This document shows positions 35,817 to 44,013 of a stretch of 58,189 nt of DNA, piece after piece. A program made the position numbers and the translations under genes. A model generated the notes under the pieces. It was not told where the DNA came from. It saw only the letters and a program-made list of their open reading frames with translations, and made no database searches. Location of the stretch: NCBI GenBank assembly GCA_002070115.1, contig MWCO01000034.1:1-58189 (forward strand), in the 5' to 3' direction. Each line of letters starts with the position of its first letter. Position 1 is the first letter of the stretch. Source of the stretch: Deltaproteobacteria bacterium ADurb.Bin207. Lineage in GTDB: Bacteria > Myxococcota_A > Polyangia > Polyangiales > Polyangiaceae.

Positions 35817-36530
35817 ATGGAAAAACACATTGCGCTATGCCTCGAAGACCTGAACGCAAGCCATCACGACGAACGCTTCGTACAATGTGTAGCGCTTTAC
35901 GGGCGCGAGCCCGGGCTTTGCCTCGATGGACAAGGTTGCCCATTGTGGCAGACAAAAACGGACGCGGTTTGTGAATTGTGGCGCTCGGCTGATGGCCGGC
36001 TCGTGCTCTGGAAACTACCCAACACCAGTTCCATCATCGTTCGTCGCGCATCGCGGGTTCTCGAAGTCCCCCCTGAAAAACCCGTGATTTTGCTAGACAA
36101 GGACGAAATCGACGTCGGCTCCAAAACACTTCGTGTTCATCTTCATGGAACAACGAGTCGCATGGATGCTCCACGGCCGCTTGTCACACGACCGCAACGA
36201 AACGCTTTTCGAGTTGCGGCGTCGACCGTGGCCCTCGGCGCGACGCTTGTGGCTTCGACAGCCGGTTCCGCCCAAGAATCGCCTCGGATCGAGGTGCGAG
36301 AACACCCTCCCGCGCCCCCTCGCATGCCTGATCCCCCCGAACCTCCTGATGCTGGGGATCACGCTGACAACACACAGCCGGCGAATTCCGAATCAGGCGC
36401 TGTGCTCATCGAAGACGATGCGCAAGATTCCGCAGCGGGTGATGAAACCATCGAAGTCCGGGAAACACCTCCAGCGCCCCCTCCACCCATCCGGTCGGGC
36501 GGATGCTGTTCCAAACAACCCGGCACATGA
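35817..36530 (+). CDS. FHA-like domain protein with single membrane segment
   Basis: This 237-residue product starts with a beta-rich region (YGREPGLCLDGQGCP, ELWRSADGRLVLWKLPN, VRRASRVLEV, PVILLDKDEIDVG) whose last strands resemble an FHA domain (LxDGDxIxIG) but lack a clear GR...SR..H phosphothreonine site. A short basic stretch leads to one hydrophobic segment (VAASTVALGATLVASTAGS, about residues 132-150) and a Pro/Glu/Asp-rich tail ending in GGCCSKQPGT. ATG 35817 has a poor ribosome site; the frame extends upstream but without a better start. It overlaps the next gene by 4 bp, so they share an operon. Confidence 0.65.
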   Translation: MEKHIALCLEDLNASHHDERFVQCVALYGREPGLCLDGQGCPLWQTKTDAVCELWRSADGRLVLWKLPNTSSIIVRRASRVLEVPPEKPVILLDKDEIDVGSKTLRVHLHGTTSRMDAPRPLVTRPQRNAFRVAASTVALGATLVASTAGSAQESPRIEVREHPPAPPRMPDPPEPPDAGDHADNTQPANSESGAVLIEDDAQDSAAGDETIEVRETPPAPPPPIRSGGCCSKQPGT

Positions 36531-37321
36531 TCTCACGGCCATTCACGAACTGGAAGCTTTTGCGCGGATGGCATGATGCACCACAAATCCCGCTGCACCT
36601 CGAGCAAGCCGCGCGGCGCGTTCTCGCAATCCCACCGGAAGAAACCTTATGCGTGCTGTATGACGACACGTTGTTCGCAACGGGGGAAAATGGCTTCGTG
36701 CTTACGCCCCACCGGATCTGCTGGAAAGCGATGGGCGAGGCTTCGGTCAGTTTGCTCCGCACCTCGCTGCGAACCCGCGACGTGTACGCCAAGGCCAATC
36801 GCGTGTTCGTGGGCGCGGGCGAACTGCCTTTGACAGGCTGGAACGAGGCCATGACCGCATCGTTGGCCGAACGGCTCCGTCAGTGGATCGGTCAAAAGTA
36901 TCTTGCGCGGCAAGCGTATCGAGTGTCACCCCCCACACGGCAACACTGGACGGTGGACGAAGCGTTGAAAAGGGTGCAACCGTGGTTGACACCATCCAAG
37001 CGAATGCATGTGTATCCACGAATCGCTTCGGAGCGTGTGAAAAAAATTCGATTGGTTTTCGATCTGGCGTCGACGGAGACGGTGGTTGCTGTGCGGGATA
37101 CGTCACTTTTGAGAAGTGGAATGGAAGGGGTGATGCTTACGACAGCGTGCGTGCTCGGATGGTCGGCTTTTGAAAAACCGTATAAAATTCAATGGGTTGA
37201 CCTGGCGATGGAGTCCGTCGGGGCAAGGGGGGCGTACCTTCAGGTGGCCGGTGCATCGGTTCGTATGGGAAAGGATTCGTATCCCATGGCGGCCGCGATC
37301 CGCGCATTGGCGCTACGATGA
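36527..37321 (+). CDS. Hypothetical protein with two PH-like repeats
   Basis: This 264-residue cytoplasmic protein holds two related beta-rich segments: LCVLYDDTLFATGENGFVLT followed by HRICWKAMGE (about residues 41-70) and VAVRDTSLLRSGMEGVMLT followed by CVLGWSAFEK (about residues 188-217). This 'D-T-x-x-x-x-G-x-x-G-x-x-L-T' layout is that of bacterial PH-like domains that sit beside zinc-ribbon or FHA proteins. No catalytic motif is seen. The ATG at 36527 overlaps the preceding stop (ATGA); an ATG at 36503 would overlap it by 28 bp. Function unknown. Confidence 0.68.
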   Translation: MISRPFTNWKLLRGWHDAPQIPLHLEQAARRVLAIPPEETLCVLYDDTLFATGENGFVLTPHRICWKAMGEASVSLLRTSLRTRDVYAKANRVFVGAGELPLTGWNEAMTASLAERLRQWIGQKYLARQAYRVSPPTRQHWTVDEALKRVQPWLTPSKRMHVYPRIASERVKKIRLVFDLASTETVVAVRDTSLLRSGMEGVMLTTACVLGWSAFEKPYKIQWVDLAMESVGARGAYLQVAGASVRMGKDSYPMAAAIRALALR

Positions 37322-37360
37322 GCCGTACCCTATTTCGAATGACCGTCAGGGGTTGATGCC

Positions 37361-38080
37361 GTGGAGCCAAGGTTGGATCGCAAGGGCAGGGGACCTGCTC
37401 CCGATGATGAGGCGTGTTTCGGTACGGCCCAGGTCCCGATGTTGCGCGCCGCGATCGAGGACCTGTGTTGGCTTCTGTCACGGGACTACCCGCACGAAGC
37501 TTCGCTCAAACTCGTGGGAGACCGGTATGGGCTCACGGCGCGTCAGCGCAAGGCGGTACAGCGTAGTTCATGCTCGGATGAGGCTCGTGATGCTCGCGTG
37601 GCGAAGCGATGGAAGGGCAAGGATCTGGCAGGAGCCGACGTGAGCATCGATGGATTCAATTGCATCATCGTTACCGAATCGTTGCTTTCCGGGGCGCCCG
37701 TATTTCGTGGGCGCGATGGTGCGTTACGGGATATGGCAAGTGCTCACGGCACGTGGCGAAGTCTTGGTATCACGAACACCAGTGTGCGCATGCTGCTTGG
37801 CGTTTTGAAACAATGGCATGCGGGACGCGTGCGCTGGTGGCTCGATCAGCCTGTATCCAACAGCGGCCGGTTACGACAACGATTGGTGTCGTTGGGCAAA
37901 GAAGAAGGTATCGATTGGGAAGTGGAAACCGTCGCGGACCCCGACCGGGTGTTGCTCGGTTGCTCCGATGTCGTGGCCACCGCGGATGCAAGAATTCTCG
38001 ATGGTTGTTCGAGATGGGTGGACTTGCCGGCGGAGGTCGCGGCTCTTACGCCTCAGGTGTGGCTGGTCGATGTTTCTTGA
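37361..38080 (+). CDS. DUF434 domain protein
   Basis: This 239-residue protein matches the DUF434 family: AIEDLCWLLSRDYPHEASLK, LVGDRYGLTARQRKAVQR and, in the second half, a DUF5616-like region (VSIDGFNCIIVTESLLSG, GRDGALRDMASAHGTWR, LKQWHAGRVRWWLDQPVSNSG). The second half looks like a small RNase/NYN-like fold with conserved acidic residues, but activity is not established. The start is GTG at 37361 after CAGGGGTTG; the gap to the preceding gene is 39 bp, so all three genes 35817-38080 may be cotranscribed. Confidence 0.8.
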   Translation: MEPRLDRKGRGPAPDDEACFGTAQVPMLRAAIEDLCWLLSRDYPHEASLKLVGDRYGLTARQRKAVQRSSCSDEARDARVAKRWKGKDLAGADVSIDGFNCIIVTESLLSGAPVFRGRDGALRDMASAHGTWRSLGITNTSVRMLLGVLKQWHAGRVRWWLDQPVSNSGRLRQRLVSLGKEEGIDWEVETVADPDRVLLGCSDVVATADARILDGCSRWVDLPAEVAALTPQVWLVDVS

Positions 38081-38123
38081 TGGAGGCAATACACCGAGCC
38101 CGTCGAGCGGAGAAAACGAGGCT

Positions 38124-38924
38124 TCATCTTGCCTCTTTGAAGTGCCACATCGCGGTCAAATGACACAGCAGATCCACGGCTGAAGCGTTGGTCGAAGTCG
38201 TCAGCCTATCCTTGTCGCCCATCGTCTGCAGCGTGGTCTGCAATAGATGCGTGGGAGTCTTTCGCCCCACGAGTCGATCGTCGAATCGCGCCTGCTCGGC
38301 GCGTGAACGAATCAGATCGACTACCTTGAGAAAATTGGCTCGTTCGGTGGGGGCAAGTCGATCACCGAGCCCGAGATATCGTGTTCCCGTTTCGGCAAGC
38401 AACCACGGACTGCTTGCCGTCGAAGGATAAAGGTACAACACTTCGATTTTGTCGTAGCTATGAGCGGAGTCCGTTTGCGTCGTTTTTTTCCGCATGACGA
38501 GTCCGCCCGTCATCACCGCTCTTCCGAGGCTGAAAGACTTTTTGGTGGTTTCACTACTCGTTTCCGTGGTCGTCGTGTGGGTGGCTCGCACCAGCAGAAA
38601 AATATCCGCGAAGTTCAGATGTTGCGCATACCGATCCGCACTCGTCAGGCCTTCCGCGGATATCGTGATCTGTCGAGGCTGCACCATCTGACCGTTCGAA
38701 ACCAACCCTCGGGTATCGAATGCCAGCGCATCATGGCCGCGTTCACGCAGTTTGGAAACAAGGCTCATGGCACGGTCTTTCTCCGCCGACAGGAGCACGA
38801 TCGCAGGAATTCCCGGTGCAAGCAGCATTCGAGCGTCGTAGGGGGCCATTCCGAGATCCGCCGCAAGCAAAGGTACTTCGTTTTGTAGTTCCCCAGCCAA
38901 CTGCGCTATTCCCACAACGTACAT
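38124..38924 (-). CDS. Hypothetical cytoplasmic protein
   Basis: I do not recognise a family. The 266-residue protein begins without a signal peptide (MYVVGIAQLAGELQNEVPLL). The first 60 residues look like an alpha/beta unit with MLLAPGIPAIVLLSAEKDRA, followed by KLRERGHDALAFDTRGLV and a beta-rich central part with a Thr-rich loop (ATHTTTTETSSETTKKS). The C-terminus is helical (FLKVVDLIRSRAEQARFDDRL). AAGGAA lies 7 nt before the ATG. It is 51 bp downstream of the PilZ gene on the same strand and convergent with the DUF434 gene. Confidence 0.65.
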   Translation of the reverse strand: MYVVGIAQLAGELQNEVPLLAADLGMAPYDARMLLAPGIPAIVLLSAEKDRAMSLVSKLRERGHDALAFDTRGLVSNGQMVQPRQITISAEGLTSADRYAQHLNFADIFLLVRATHTTTTETSSETTKKSFSLGRAVMTGGLVMRKKTTQTDSAHSYDKIEVLYLYPSTASSPWLLAETGTRYLGLGDRLAPTERANFLKVVDLIRSRAEQARFDDRLVGRKTPTHLLQTTLQTMGDKDRLTTSTNASAVDLLCHLTAMWHFKEAR

Positions 38925-38975
38925 CGTCGTTTCCTTCTAGGATGACGCCCAAGAACGAAAGAGGCACAGGGATCG

Positions 38976-39449
38976 TCAGCGGTCCCACCACCGAATGAGC
39001 GCATGCCCGAACGAAGACCGACTCCAGCCGGAACCGACACTGAGACGGTTCATCGTGGATGCCGTATCACGTCGTCCAGGACGAGAGCAGGGGGGAATGG
39101 GTGGCATTCGGAGCAGTTGTGCTCGCACCGCGTCCCGGTTCGAAGGCGACAACAACTCGAACTTGATTCCCAATTGGCGGGTTTGATCTCCTTCCCGACG
39201 CCCGTGAATGACTCTTGCCACCGTGGCTTCCGTGTCGATCCAGTGCTGGGAGCAGGGGAGCCGGAACGACAAAAATAGAGGTTCTCCCGTGAGCACCGGG
39301 TCCGCCGGGCCCACCAGAATTCCGCCCAAGGACAGGTTTTCGATGCAATCCGCCACCAATTTGAAATCTCGCAGGCGAACGACCTGGCATGGAATACGGA
39401 CTCGATGGCGGGATGGACGGGGCAACATCAGTTGATTTTTTCTCATCAT
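38976..39449 (-). CDS. PilZ domain protein (c-di-GMP receptor)
   Basis: This 157-residue protein is a single PilZ domain. The c-di-GMP-binding motifs are both present: RHRVR near residue 14 and NLSLGG near residue 39. The core ends near ELLSPSNRDAVRAQL (about residue 110). The last 45 residues are basic, Ser/Arg/Trp-rich and low in complexity, and may be a disordered tail. A GAGGT site overlaps the tandem ATG ATG at 39449/39446. It probably works as a stand-alone receptor that acts on another protein; the neighbouring gene at 38124-38924 is a candidate partner. Confidence 0.87.
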   Translation of the reverse strand: MMRKNQLMLPRPSRHRVRIPCQVVRLRDFKLVADCIENLSLGGILVGPADPVLTGEPLFLSFRLPCSQHWIDTEATVARVIHGRREGDQTRQLGIKFELLSPSNRDAVRAQLLRMPPIPPCSRPGRRDTASTMNRLSVGSGWSRSSFGHALIRWWDR

Positions 39450-39595
39450 GACCTCGGATTAGAAGCTTAGTGTATCCAAAGGTAGGCACACGTGTCCAAT
39501 AATGCGACTGCGATTTCGACGAGAAGACCGCCAGAAGACAGCGTATGGTATGCCAGCGTCGAAACAGCGACCGCTATTTCCGAGAGGTACTATCC

Positions 39596-41851
39596 ATGCG
39601 TCCCGCTCTATCAGCACTTTTATTGATCGCAGCCGTTTCTTTGTCCGCGTGCTCCACGGGGCGCGCGCGTTTCCCTTCTACAGCGTCGAATCTGGAACTG
39701 AGTCGCGTTGTGCTTTATCGCAATGGCGTTGGATACTTTGAGCGACAGGGGGAAGTGGATGGGGATGTGCTGCGGCTGCGTGTTCGAAAAGACCAGGTCA
39801 ATGACCTGTTGAAAAGCTTGACGGTGGTGGAGCGCACGGGAGGCCGCGCGGTCAGTGTCTCCATGCCTCTCGACCCCCAGACCTGGGCCAATGCCGCGCT
39901 TGCCACGTTGGCTCCGGGACGAGGCAGTTTGGCAGAAGTGTTGGATACGTTGCGCGGGACGCAGGTGTCGTTGACCACGGCGTCTTCCACGGTTTCCGGA
40001 CGGATTTTGATGGTGGAACAGGTCGACATGATGCCGCCAACGCCTTCGCTTCGTCGTGGGGCTCCGGAAACGGAGCCCGTGACGGACCACAAGGTTACGT
40101 TGCTCGATGGCGATGAGATGCGCGTGGTTCTTCTTTCGAAGGTCAAAGGAATCACGTTGCGCGATGGGGATTTGGCCATGCAATTCCACCGCAGCCTCGA
40201 TGCGACGGCCGGGGAGGGAATGTTCCAACAGGTGGAGGTGGCGATTCGGCTCGTGGGTCGGTCCGCGCACGATCTTCTCGTGAGCTACGTGGCGCCGGCA
40301 CCGATGTGGAAACCTACCTATCGGGTGGTATTGCCGGAACAAGGAAAGGGAAAGGCGTTGCTGCAAGGCTGGGCGGTGGTGGACAACACCAGCGGCGAGG
40401 ATTGGCGCGATGTTCGTCTGGCGCTTACTTCTGGGGCTCCCATTGCTTTTCGTTATGACTTGCATACGCCGCGCGACGTAGATCGAACGGATTTGACGGA
40501 GACGGGGGTGAGCAAGCGCGCGAGAGTTGCTGTCGGCGAAACCAGTTATGAGCGACAGGCCACGCCTTCCCAGGTGCCCAGTGAGATGGACGCGGAAGAA
40601 GGGTGGGATGGCGACGAAGAGGTTGCGATGGGTGCCGTCGCGGACGCGCGGACCATAGGAGGAGGCAAAGGCGGAGGTTCTGCGCCGGCTGGGGGAATGC
40701 TTGCCAGGCCGAAAGCGGCGCCGCCACCTTCCCCGGCCATGAGAAAGGCCGATGCGCCCCTCGCGGAACCCGCGCCTGATACCTCCGTGGACTTCGAATC
40801 CCTCTATCGAAGCACCCAGGCAAGCGCACGCGCCGTCGCCGTAAGCGGCTTGACCCGCTTCGACCTTAGCGATGAAGTCACCATCCCCGATGGTTCCTCC
40901 ACCATGGTGGCGATCGTGAATCAATCCGTCGAGGCCGAGGAAACCTTCCTTTTCAGACCCGGAGGCGCGGGTTCCGGCTACGAAGCCAACCCCTATCGTG
41001 TCGTTCGGTTCCGCAACACCACACCCTTCGTTCTCGAGCCAGGCCCCATCGCCATCTATGCGGGAGGCTCTTTCGTAGGCGAAGGTCTCAGTGAAGCCGT
41101 CGGAACCGGCACCAGCGCCACCATCCCATTTGCCGTGGAATCCGGGATCATGGTGTCTTCCTCGACCGAACGGTCCGGGGAAGAAATGCGCCTGTTGCGA
41201 ATCGTTCGCGGCGTGCTCGAGGTCGAAAGCTTCGCTCGTACCTCCACCACATGGACCGTGCGAAGCCAAACCAAAAACGATGGCTTCACCGTGCTCATTC
41301 GTCATCCCAAATCCGGTTGGAACTACGAACTCGTGGACCGTCCGCAAGGGACCGAAGACCTCCAAGGCGCATACCTCATCCCTATTGCCGTTCCTCAAGG
41401 AAAGCGAGAAGCCGAGCGGAAAGTCGTCGAACAAACCCCTTCCAAAATGCAACTCAGCATCTGGGATACCCGAAGTGTGCAACTCCTCGATACGTTGATG
41501 CTTTCTGGCTCCATTTCCGCGGCCGACCGAACACGACTACAGCCCATTGTGACGCTTCGTCAGGACATTGGTCGAATCGATACCCAAATCGATGGTCTTC
41601 GCCGACAACGAGACGACCTCGATCAGCGCGCGAGCGAAACACGCCGGAGTCTCGAAGCGATCAAAAAAGATGCGGCGGCCGGCGCTTTGCGTGCCAAGCT
41701 TAACAAACGCTTGGACGAATTCACTTCGGAAGGAGACCGAATCGGTCGTGAAATCGTGGAGTTGCAGAGCAAGCGGCTGGAGAAAAAAATCGAGCTGGAA
41801 GACTTGCTGCAAGACTTCGACTTCCGTCCGTCTCCGTCCGCGGGCCGATGA
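39596..41851 (+). CDS. DUF4139 domain lipoprotein
   Basis: This is a 751-residue lipoprotein (lipobox LSAC, Cys19). A beta-rich first half (VVLYRNGVGYFERQGEVDG at about residue 37) leads to the DUF4139 region (VSYVAPAPMWKPTYRVVLP, GWAVVDNTSGEDWRDVRLAL). A Gly/Pro/Ala-rich insert (about residues 340-405) separates this from beta-sandwich segments, and the last 90 residues form a coiled coil (RIDTQIDGLRRQRDDLDQRA). Related MuiA-type proteins are linked to cell-envelope phenotypes, but a molecular role is not known. ATG 39596 follows GAGAGGT. The coiled coil suggests self-association or a partner. Confidence 0.85.
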   Translation: MRPALSALLLIAAVSLSACSTGRARFPSTASNLELSRVVLYRNGVGYFERQGEVDGDVLRLRVRKDQVNDLLKSLTVVERTGGRAVSVSMPLDPQTWANAALATLAPGRGSLAEVLDTLRGTQVSLTTASSTVSGRILMVEQVDMMPPTPSLRRGAPETEPVTDHKVTLLDGDEMRVVLLSKVKGITLRDGDLAMQFHRSLDATAGEGMFQQVEVAIRLVGRSAHDLLVSYVAPAPMWKPTYRVVLPEQGKGKALLQGWAVVDNTSGEDWRDVRLALTSGAPIAFRYDLHTPRDVDRTDLTETGVSKRARVAVGETSYERQATPSQVPSEMDAEEGWDGDEEVAMGAVADARTIGGGKGGGSAPAGGMLARPKAAPPPSPAMRKADAPLAEPAPDTSVDFESLYRSTQASARAVAVSGLTRFDLSDEVTIPDGSSTMVAIVNQSVEAEETFLFRPGGAGSGYEANPYRVVRFRNTTPFVLEPGPIAIYAGGSFVGEGLSEAVGTGTSATIPFAVESGIMVSSSTERSGEEMRLLRIVRGVLEVESFARTSTTWTVRSQTKNDGFTVLIRHPKSGWNYELVDRPQGTEDLQGAYLIPIAVPQGKREAERKVVEQTPSKMQLSIWDTRSVQLLDTLMLSGSISAADRTRLQPIVTLRQDIGRIDTQIDGLRRQRDDLDQRASETRRSLEAIKKDAAAGALRAKLNKRLDEFTSEGDRIGREIVELQSKRLEKKIELEDLLQDFDFRPSPSAGR

Positions 41852-41879
41852 GACTCACCCCTCGAATGGAAAACACGTC

Positions 41880-42629
41880 ATGAAACATATTTGCATCGGA
41901 ATGCTGGTCGGATTGTTTTTGATCCATTGCGGCAGCGATGACGAGGGAGGAGCCAAACCTGCCGGTGGAACGGGTGGAAACGGCGGCGCTTCTGGGCAAG
42001 CTGGTCAAGGTGGCGAGGCTGGCTCCGGAGGATCTGTCGAAACCGGTGGCTCATCCACGGGCGGATCGTCTGTCGGTGGTTCCGCGGGAACGGCTGGCGG
42101 AGGCACGGTCTGTGACAAACGTTGCGAAAAAACGGCCGAACTCGGCTGCCCCAACGACGCGGCTTGTGTTGTCCTCTGCCAAGCCGCTATCGATTACGCG
42201 CCTTGGTGCAGTGACATCATGACTTCCTTCGTCTCTTGCTCCGAAGCACGTCCGATTTCCGATTGGAGTTGTGATGCGTCAGGACATAGCGCTCTTTCGG
42301 CTTCCGCATGCCAGAATGAAGCACAGGCGGGTGTCTCTTGCTTGGCCATGGGTCCGCCCGGTGGCATGCCGGACCTCACGGCGGAGTGTCAGGCCACCTG
42401 TCAAGCCATGTCCAGCTTGCCCTGCGCTCCAAAAGACTGCGTATCCACATGCGTTGACAAAATCGCCCACGGTCCTTGCGCTGGTGCCGTAGGCTTGGTC
42501 ACCGTCTGTGGCGCCAAACTCACCGCTGCCGACTATCAATGCGTGCAGAACGCACCCGTGCCACAAGATGGAAAGTGCAGCGCGGAGATCAATCTCTTAG
42601 CCAAATGCCTCCAAGCCCACGGTGGATGA
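41880..42629 (+). CDS. Gly-rich lipoprotein with two ten-cysteine repeats
   Basis: This is a 249-residue lipoprotein (lipobox LIHC, Cys17). Residues about 23-75 are a Gly/Ser/Ala stalk. Two tandem units of about 80-90 residues follow, starting CDKRCEKTAELGC (Cys78) and CQATCQAMSSLPC (Cys170), each with exactly ten cysteines in matching order. Spacings suggest helical disulfide-linked modules. The ATG at 41880 lies 28 bp after the DUF4139 lipoprotein stop, so both may be cotranscribed. The longer frame upstream is the shadow of that gene. Function unknown; likely a surface adhesion or binding module. Confidence 0.8.
   Translation: MKHICIGMLVGLFLIHCGSDDEGGAKPAGGTGGNGGASGQAGQGGEAGSGGSVETGGSSTGGSSVGGSAGTAGGGTVCDKRCEKTAELGCPNDAACVVLCQAAIDYAPWCSDIMTSFVSCSEARPISDWSCDASGHSALSASACQNEAQAGVSCLAMGPPGGMPDLTAECQATCQAMSSLPCAPKDCVSTCVDKIAHGPCAGAVGLVTVCGAKLTAADYQCVQNAPVPQDGKCSAEINLLAKCLQAHGG
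42111..42626 (+). repeat. Two tandem ten-cysteine units
   Basis: Unit 1 starts at Cys78 (42111) and unit 2 at Cys170 (about 42387). The ten cysteines of each unit align in order (CxxxC, then single cysteines, with W/Y-x-C as the eighth). Sequence identity outside the cysteines is low. Confidence 0.7.
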
Positions 42630-42641
42630 AGCGACAACTAG

Positions 42642-43547
42642 CTAACTAATTGAAATTCCTACTTTTTTTAGTATTTCCATCGGGCCGGCCGCGCGAACCA
42701 AGGCCAGTTCCGTCGCGTTGCGCACCAGCAATCCTCCCGCATAACCAATCCCATTGATCGAAATCCCCTCGTACTTCTCGCTCGAACGCGGCACCAACAT
42801 CATCCACCGCCGCGTCATCAGAAAGTTGTAGCTCATAGGTTGACGTATCGTTCGAGAGGTTATCTCGATGCCAACTTCCCTGAATAGCTCCAGATATCGG
42901 CTATGGCACGAGCATGCGGCAGCGTGAGGGTCTCGTTGCCAACCCTCCTCGCACGGTGCGACCGCATGACGAAAGGCAAACCTGTCGACCACCCTTTTCC
43001 CTTGTTCCAGCGCATCGAGAACCACCGGGGCGATGGGCACCCCGTCGACACCCTCGGACAGAGGAAAGGGGACGAGTTGCAGGTGTTTATGACGTTGGCT
43101 CGCTCCTGCTATCTCTCCGCCGTTGTAGAACCCGAGGCCGTCGACTTCCCGTAGGCAGCGCCAAAGCGCAAAAAAATCCGCGACGGTCAGCAAGTTTTCT
43201 TGGTCTTCGGCCTGCCGGGTCACGACCAAAAGATGACGATCCATCACATGGTATTTGTTGAGTACGGCGACGTGTGAATCCGAGACGTCGGCCACGTACA
43301 GGTCGGGCTCGTAGGGGAGAAAGGGATCGGAAGAAGCCTTGCTCTGCACCGCGCAATACGCCTTTGGTTTGCGAGTGAGGTTGTCGACGACCCGGACGAT
43401 GAAGGGGATGCCGTTTTGTTCCAGCCGTTCGAAAGAGGTTGGGATCGGTTCGAGGGCGCCAGAGCTTTGTCCGTGCTTTTCGGCTCGTTGGATTTCTTCC
43501 AAGAGGGTTCCCGGCCGAAACGGGGGGTGCCAGGGATTCGTTGCCAT
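42642..43547 (-). CDS. ATP adenylyltransferase / Ap4A phosphorylase-like protein
   Basis: This is a HIT-superfamily (branch 3) protein of 301 residues. The catalytic signature is QRHKHLQLVPFP (HxHxQ). Other family marks are LEPIPTSFERLEQNGIPF, LPYEPDLYVADVSDSHVAVLNKYHVMDRHLLVVTR broken here into LPYEPDLYVADV and LNKYHVMDRHLLVVTR, and SYNFLMTRRWMMLVPRS near the C-terminus. It probably cleaves diadenosine polyphosphates with phosphate, returning ATP/ADP. The ATG at 43547 matches the N-terminus of the family; frames upstream to 43640 add low-quality sequence. Convergent with the cysteine-repeat lipoprotein gene. Confidence 0.83.
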   Translation of the reverse strand: MATNPWHPPFRPGTLLEEIQRAEKHGQSSGALEPIPTSFERLEQNGIPFIVRVVDNLTRKPKAYCAVQSKASSDPFLPYEPDLYVADVSDSHVAVLNKYHVMDRHLLVVTRQAEDQENLLTVADFFALWRCLREVDGLGFYNGGEIAGASQRHKHLQLVPFPLSEGVDGVPIAPVVLDALEQGKRVVDRFAFRHAVAPCEEGWQRDPHAAACSCHSRYLELFREVGIEITSRTIRQPMSYNFLMTRRWMMLVPRSSEKYEGISINGIGYAGGLLVRNATELALVRAAGPMEILKKVGISIS

Positions 43548-43725
43548 GTCATTTCCGGATTGTCGTGGTGAAGGAGAGCCACCGATCGTGGACCAGGTAG
43601 ATTGTGGGAACAGGTCAAATCGGCCGGAGGCGACGCTCAATTCTGTATGAGATTCCTATGGTTAGGTCAATGATACGACAAGGTGGGCTTGGCATCGGTG
43701 CCAATTGGCGCTATCTGCTTTGCCC

Positions 43726-44010
43726 ATGTCCGGTCAGAAATCTCTTTGCGGTCCTCACGTGGAATTGGTGAAAACAGAAGGGGTCCGAATCACCCGCTGT
43801 CCCTGTGGAACCCTGCACCTTACGCTGTCGAAAAACGGCGCCACGATTCAGCTTTCGCCCGAGTATTTTGCGGAAGTCGTGCAGGCGCTGGGACTGGCTC
43901 GCACCGTGCTCGCCGGTCTTCAACCGTCCGCGGAGCATCCCACGACGGTTCTCGACCCCGGACGTTTCGTCACGTTGTCCCCCTTCGATCCCAAAAAACC
44001 GTCGAACTGA
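43726..44010 (+). CDS. Small conserved-type hypothetical protein
   Basis: This 94-residue protein has a beta-strand region with a CPCG pair (VRITRCPCGTLHLTLSKNG) followed by a helix (LSPEYFAEVVQALGLARTVL) and an unstructured C-terminus. The Cys pair may hold a metal or a disulfide. I cannot name the family. The ATG at 43726 begins a plausible protein; a TTG at 43705 is an alternative. It stands alone between a divergent Ap4A phosphorylase-like gene and a convergent gene whose stop is 3 bp away. Confidence 0.6.
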   Translation: MSGQKSLCGPHVELVKTEGVRITRCPCGTLHLTLSKNGATIQLSPEYFAEVVQALGLARTVLAGLQPSAEHPTTVLDPGRFVTLSPFDPKKPSN

Positions 44011-44013
44011 CGC

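Noticed and set aside
39620..41482. 620-codon antisense frame within the DUF4139 lipoprotein gene
   Set aside because: Composition is His/Arg/Gly-rich with no fold-like pattern and no ribosome site. The sense gene has a signal peptide, strong start and family features.
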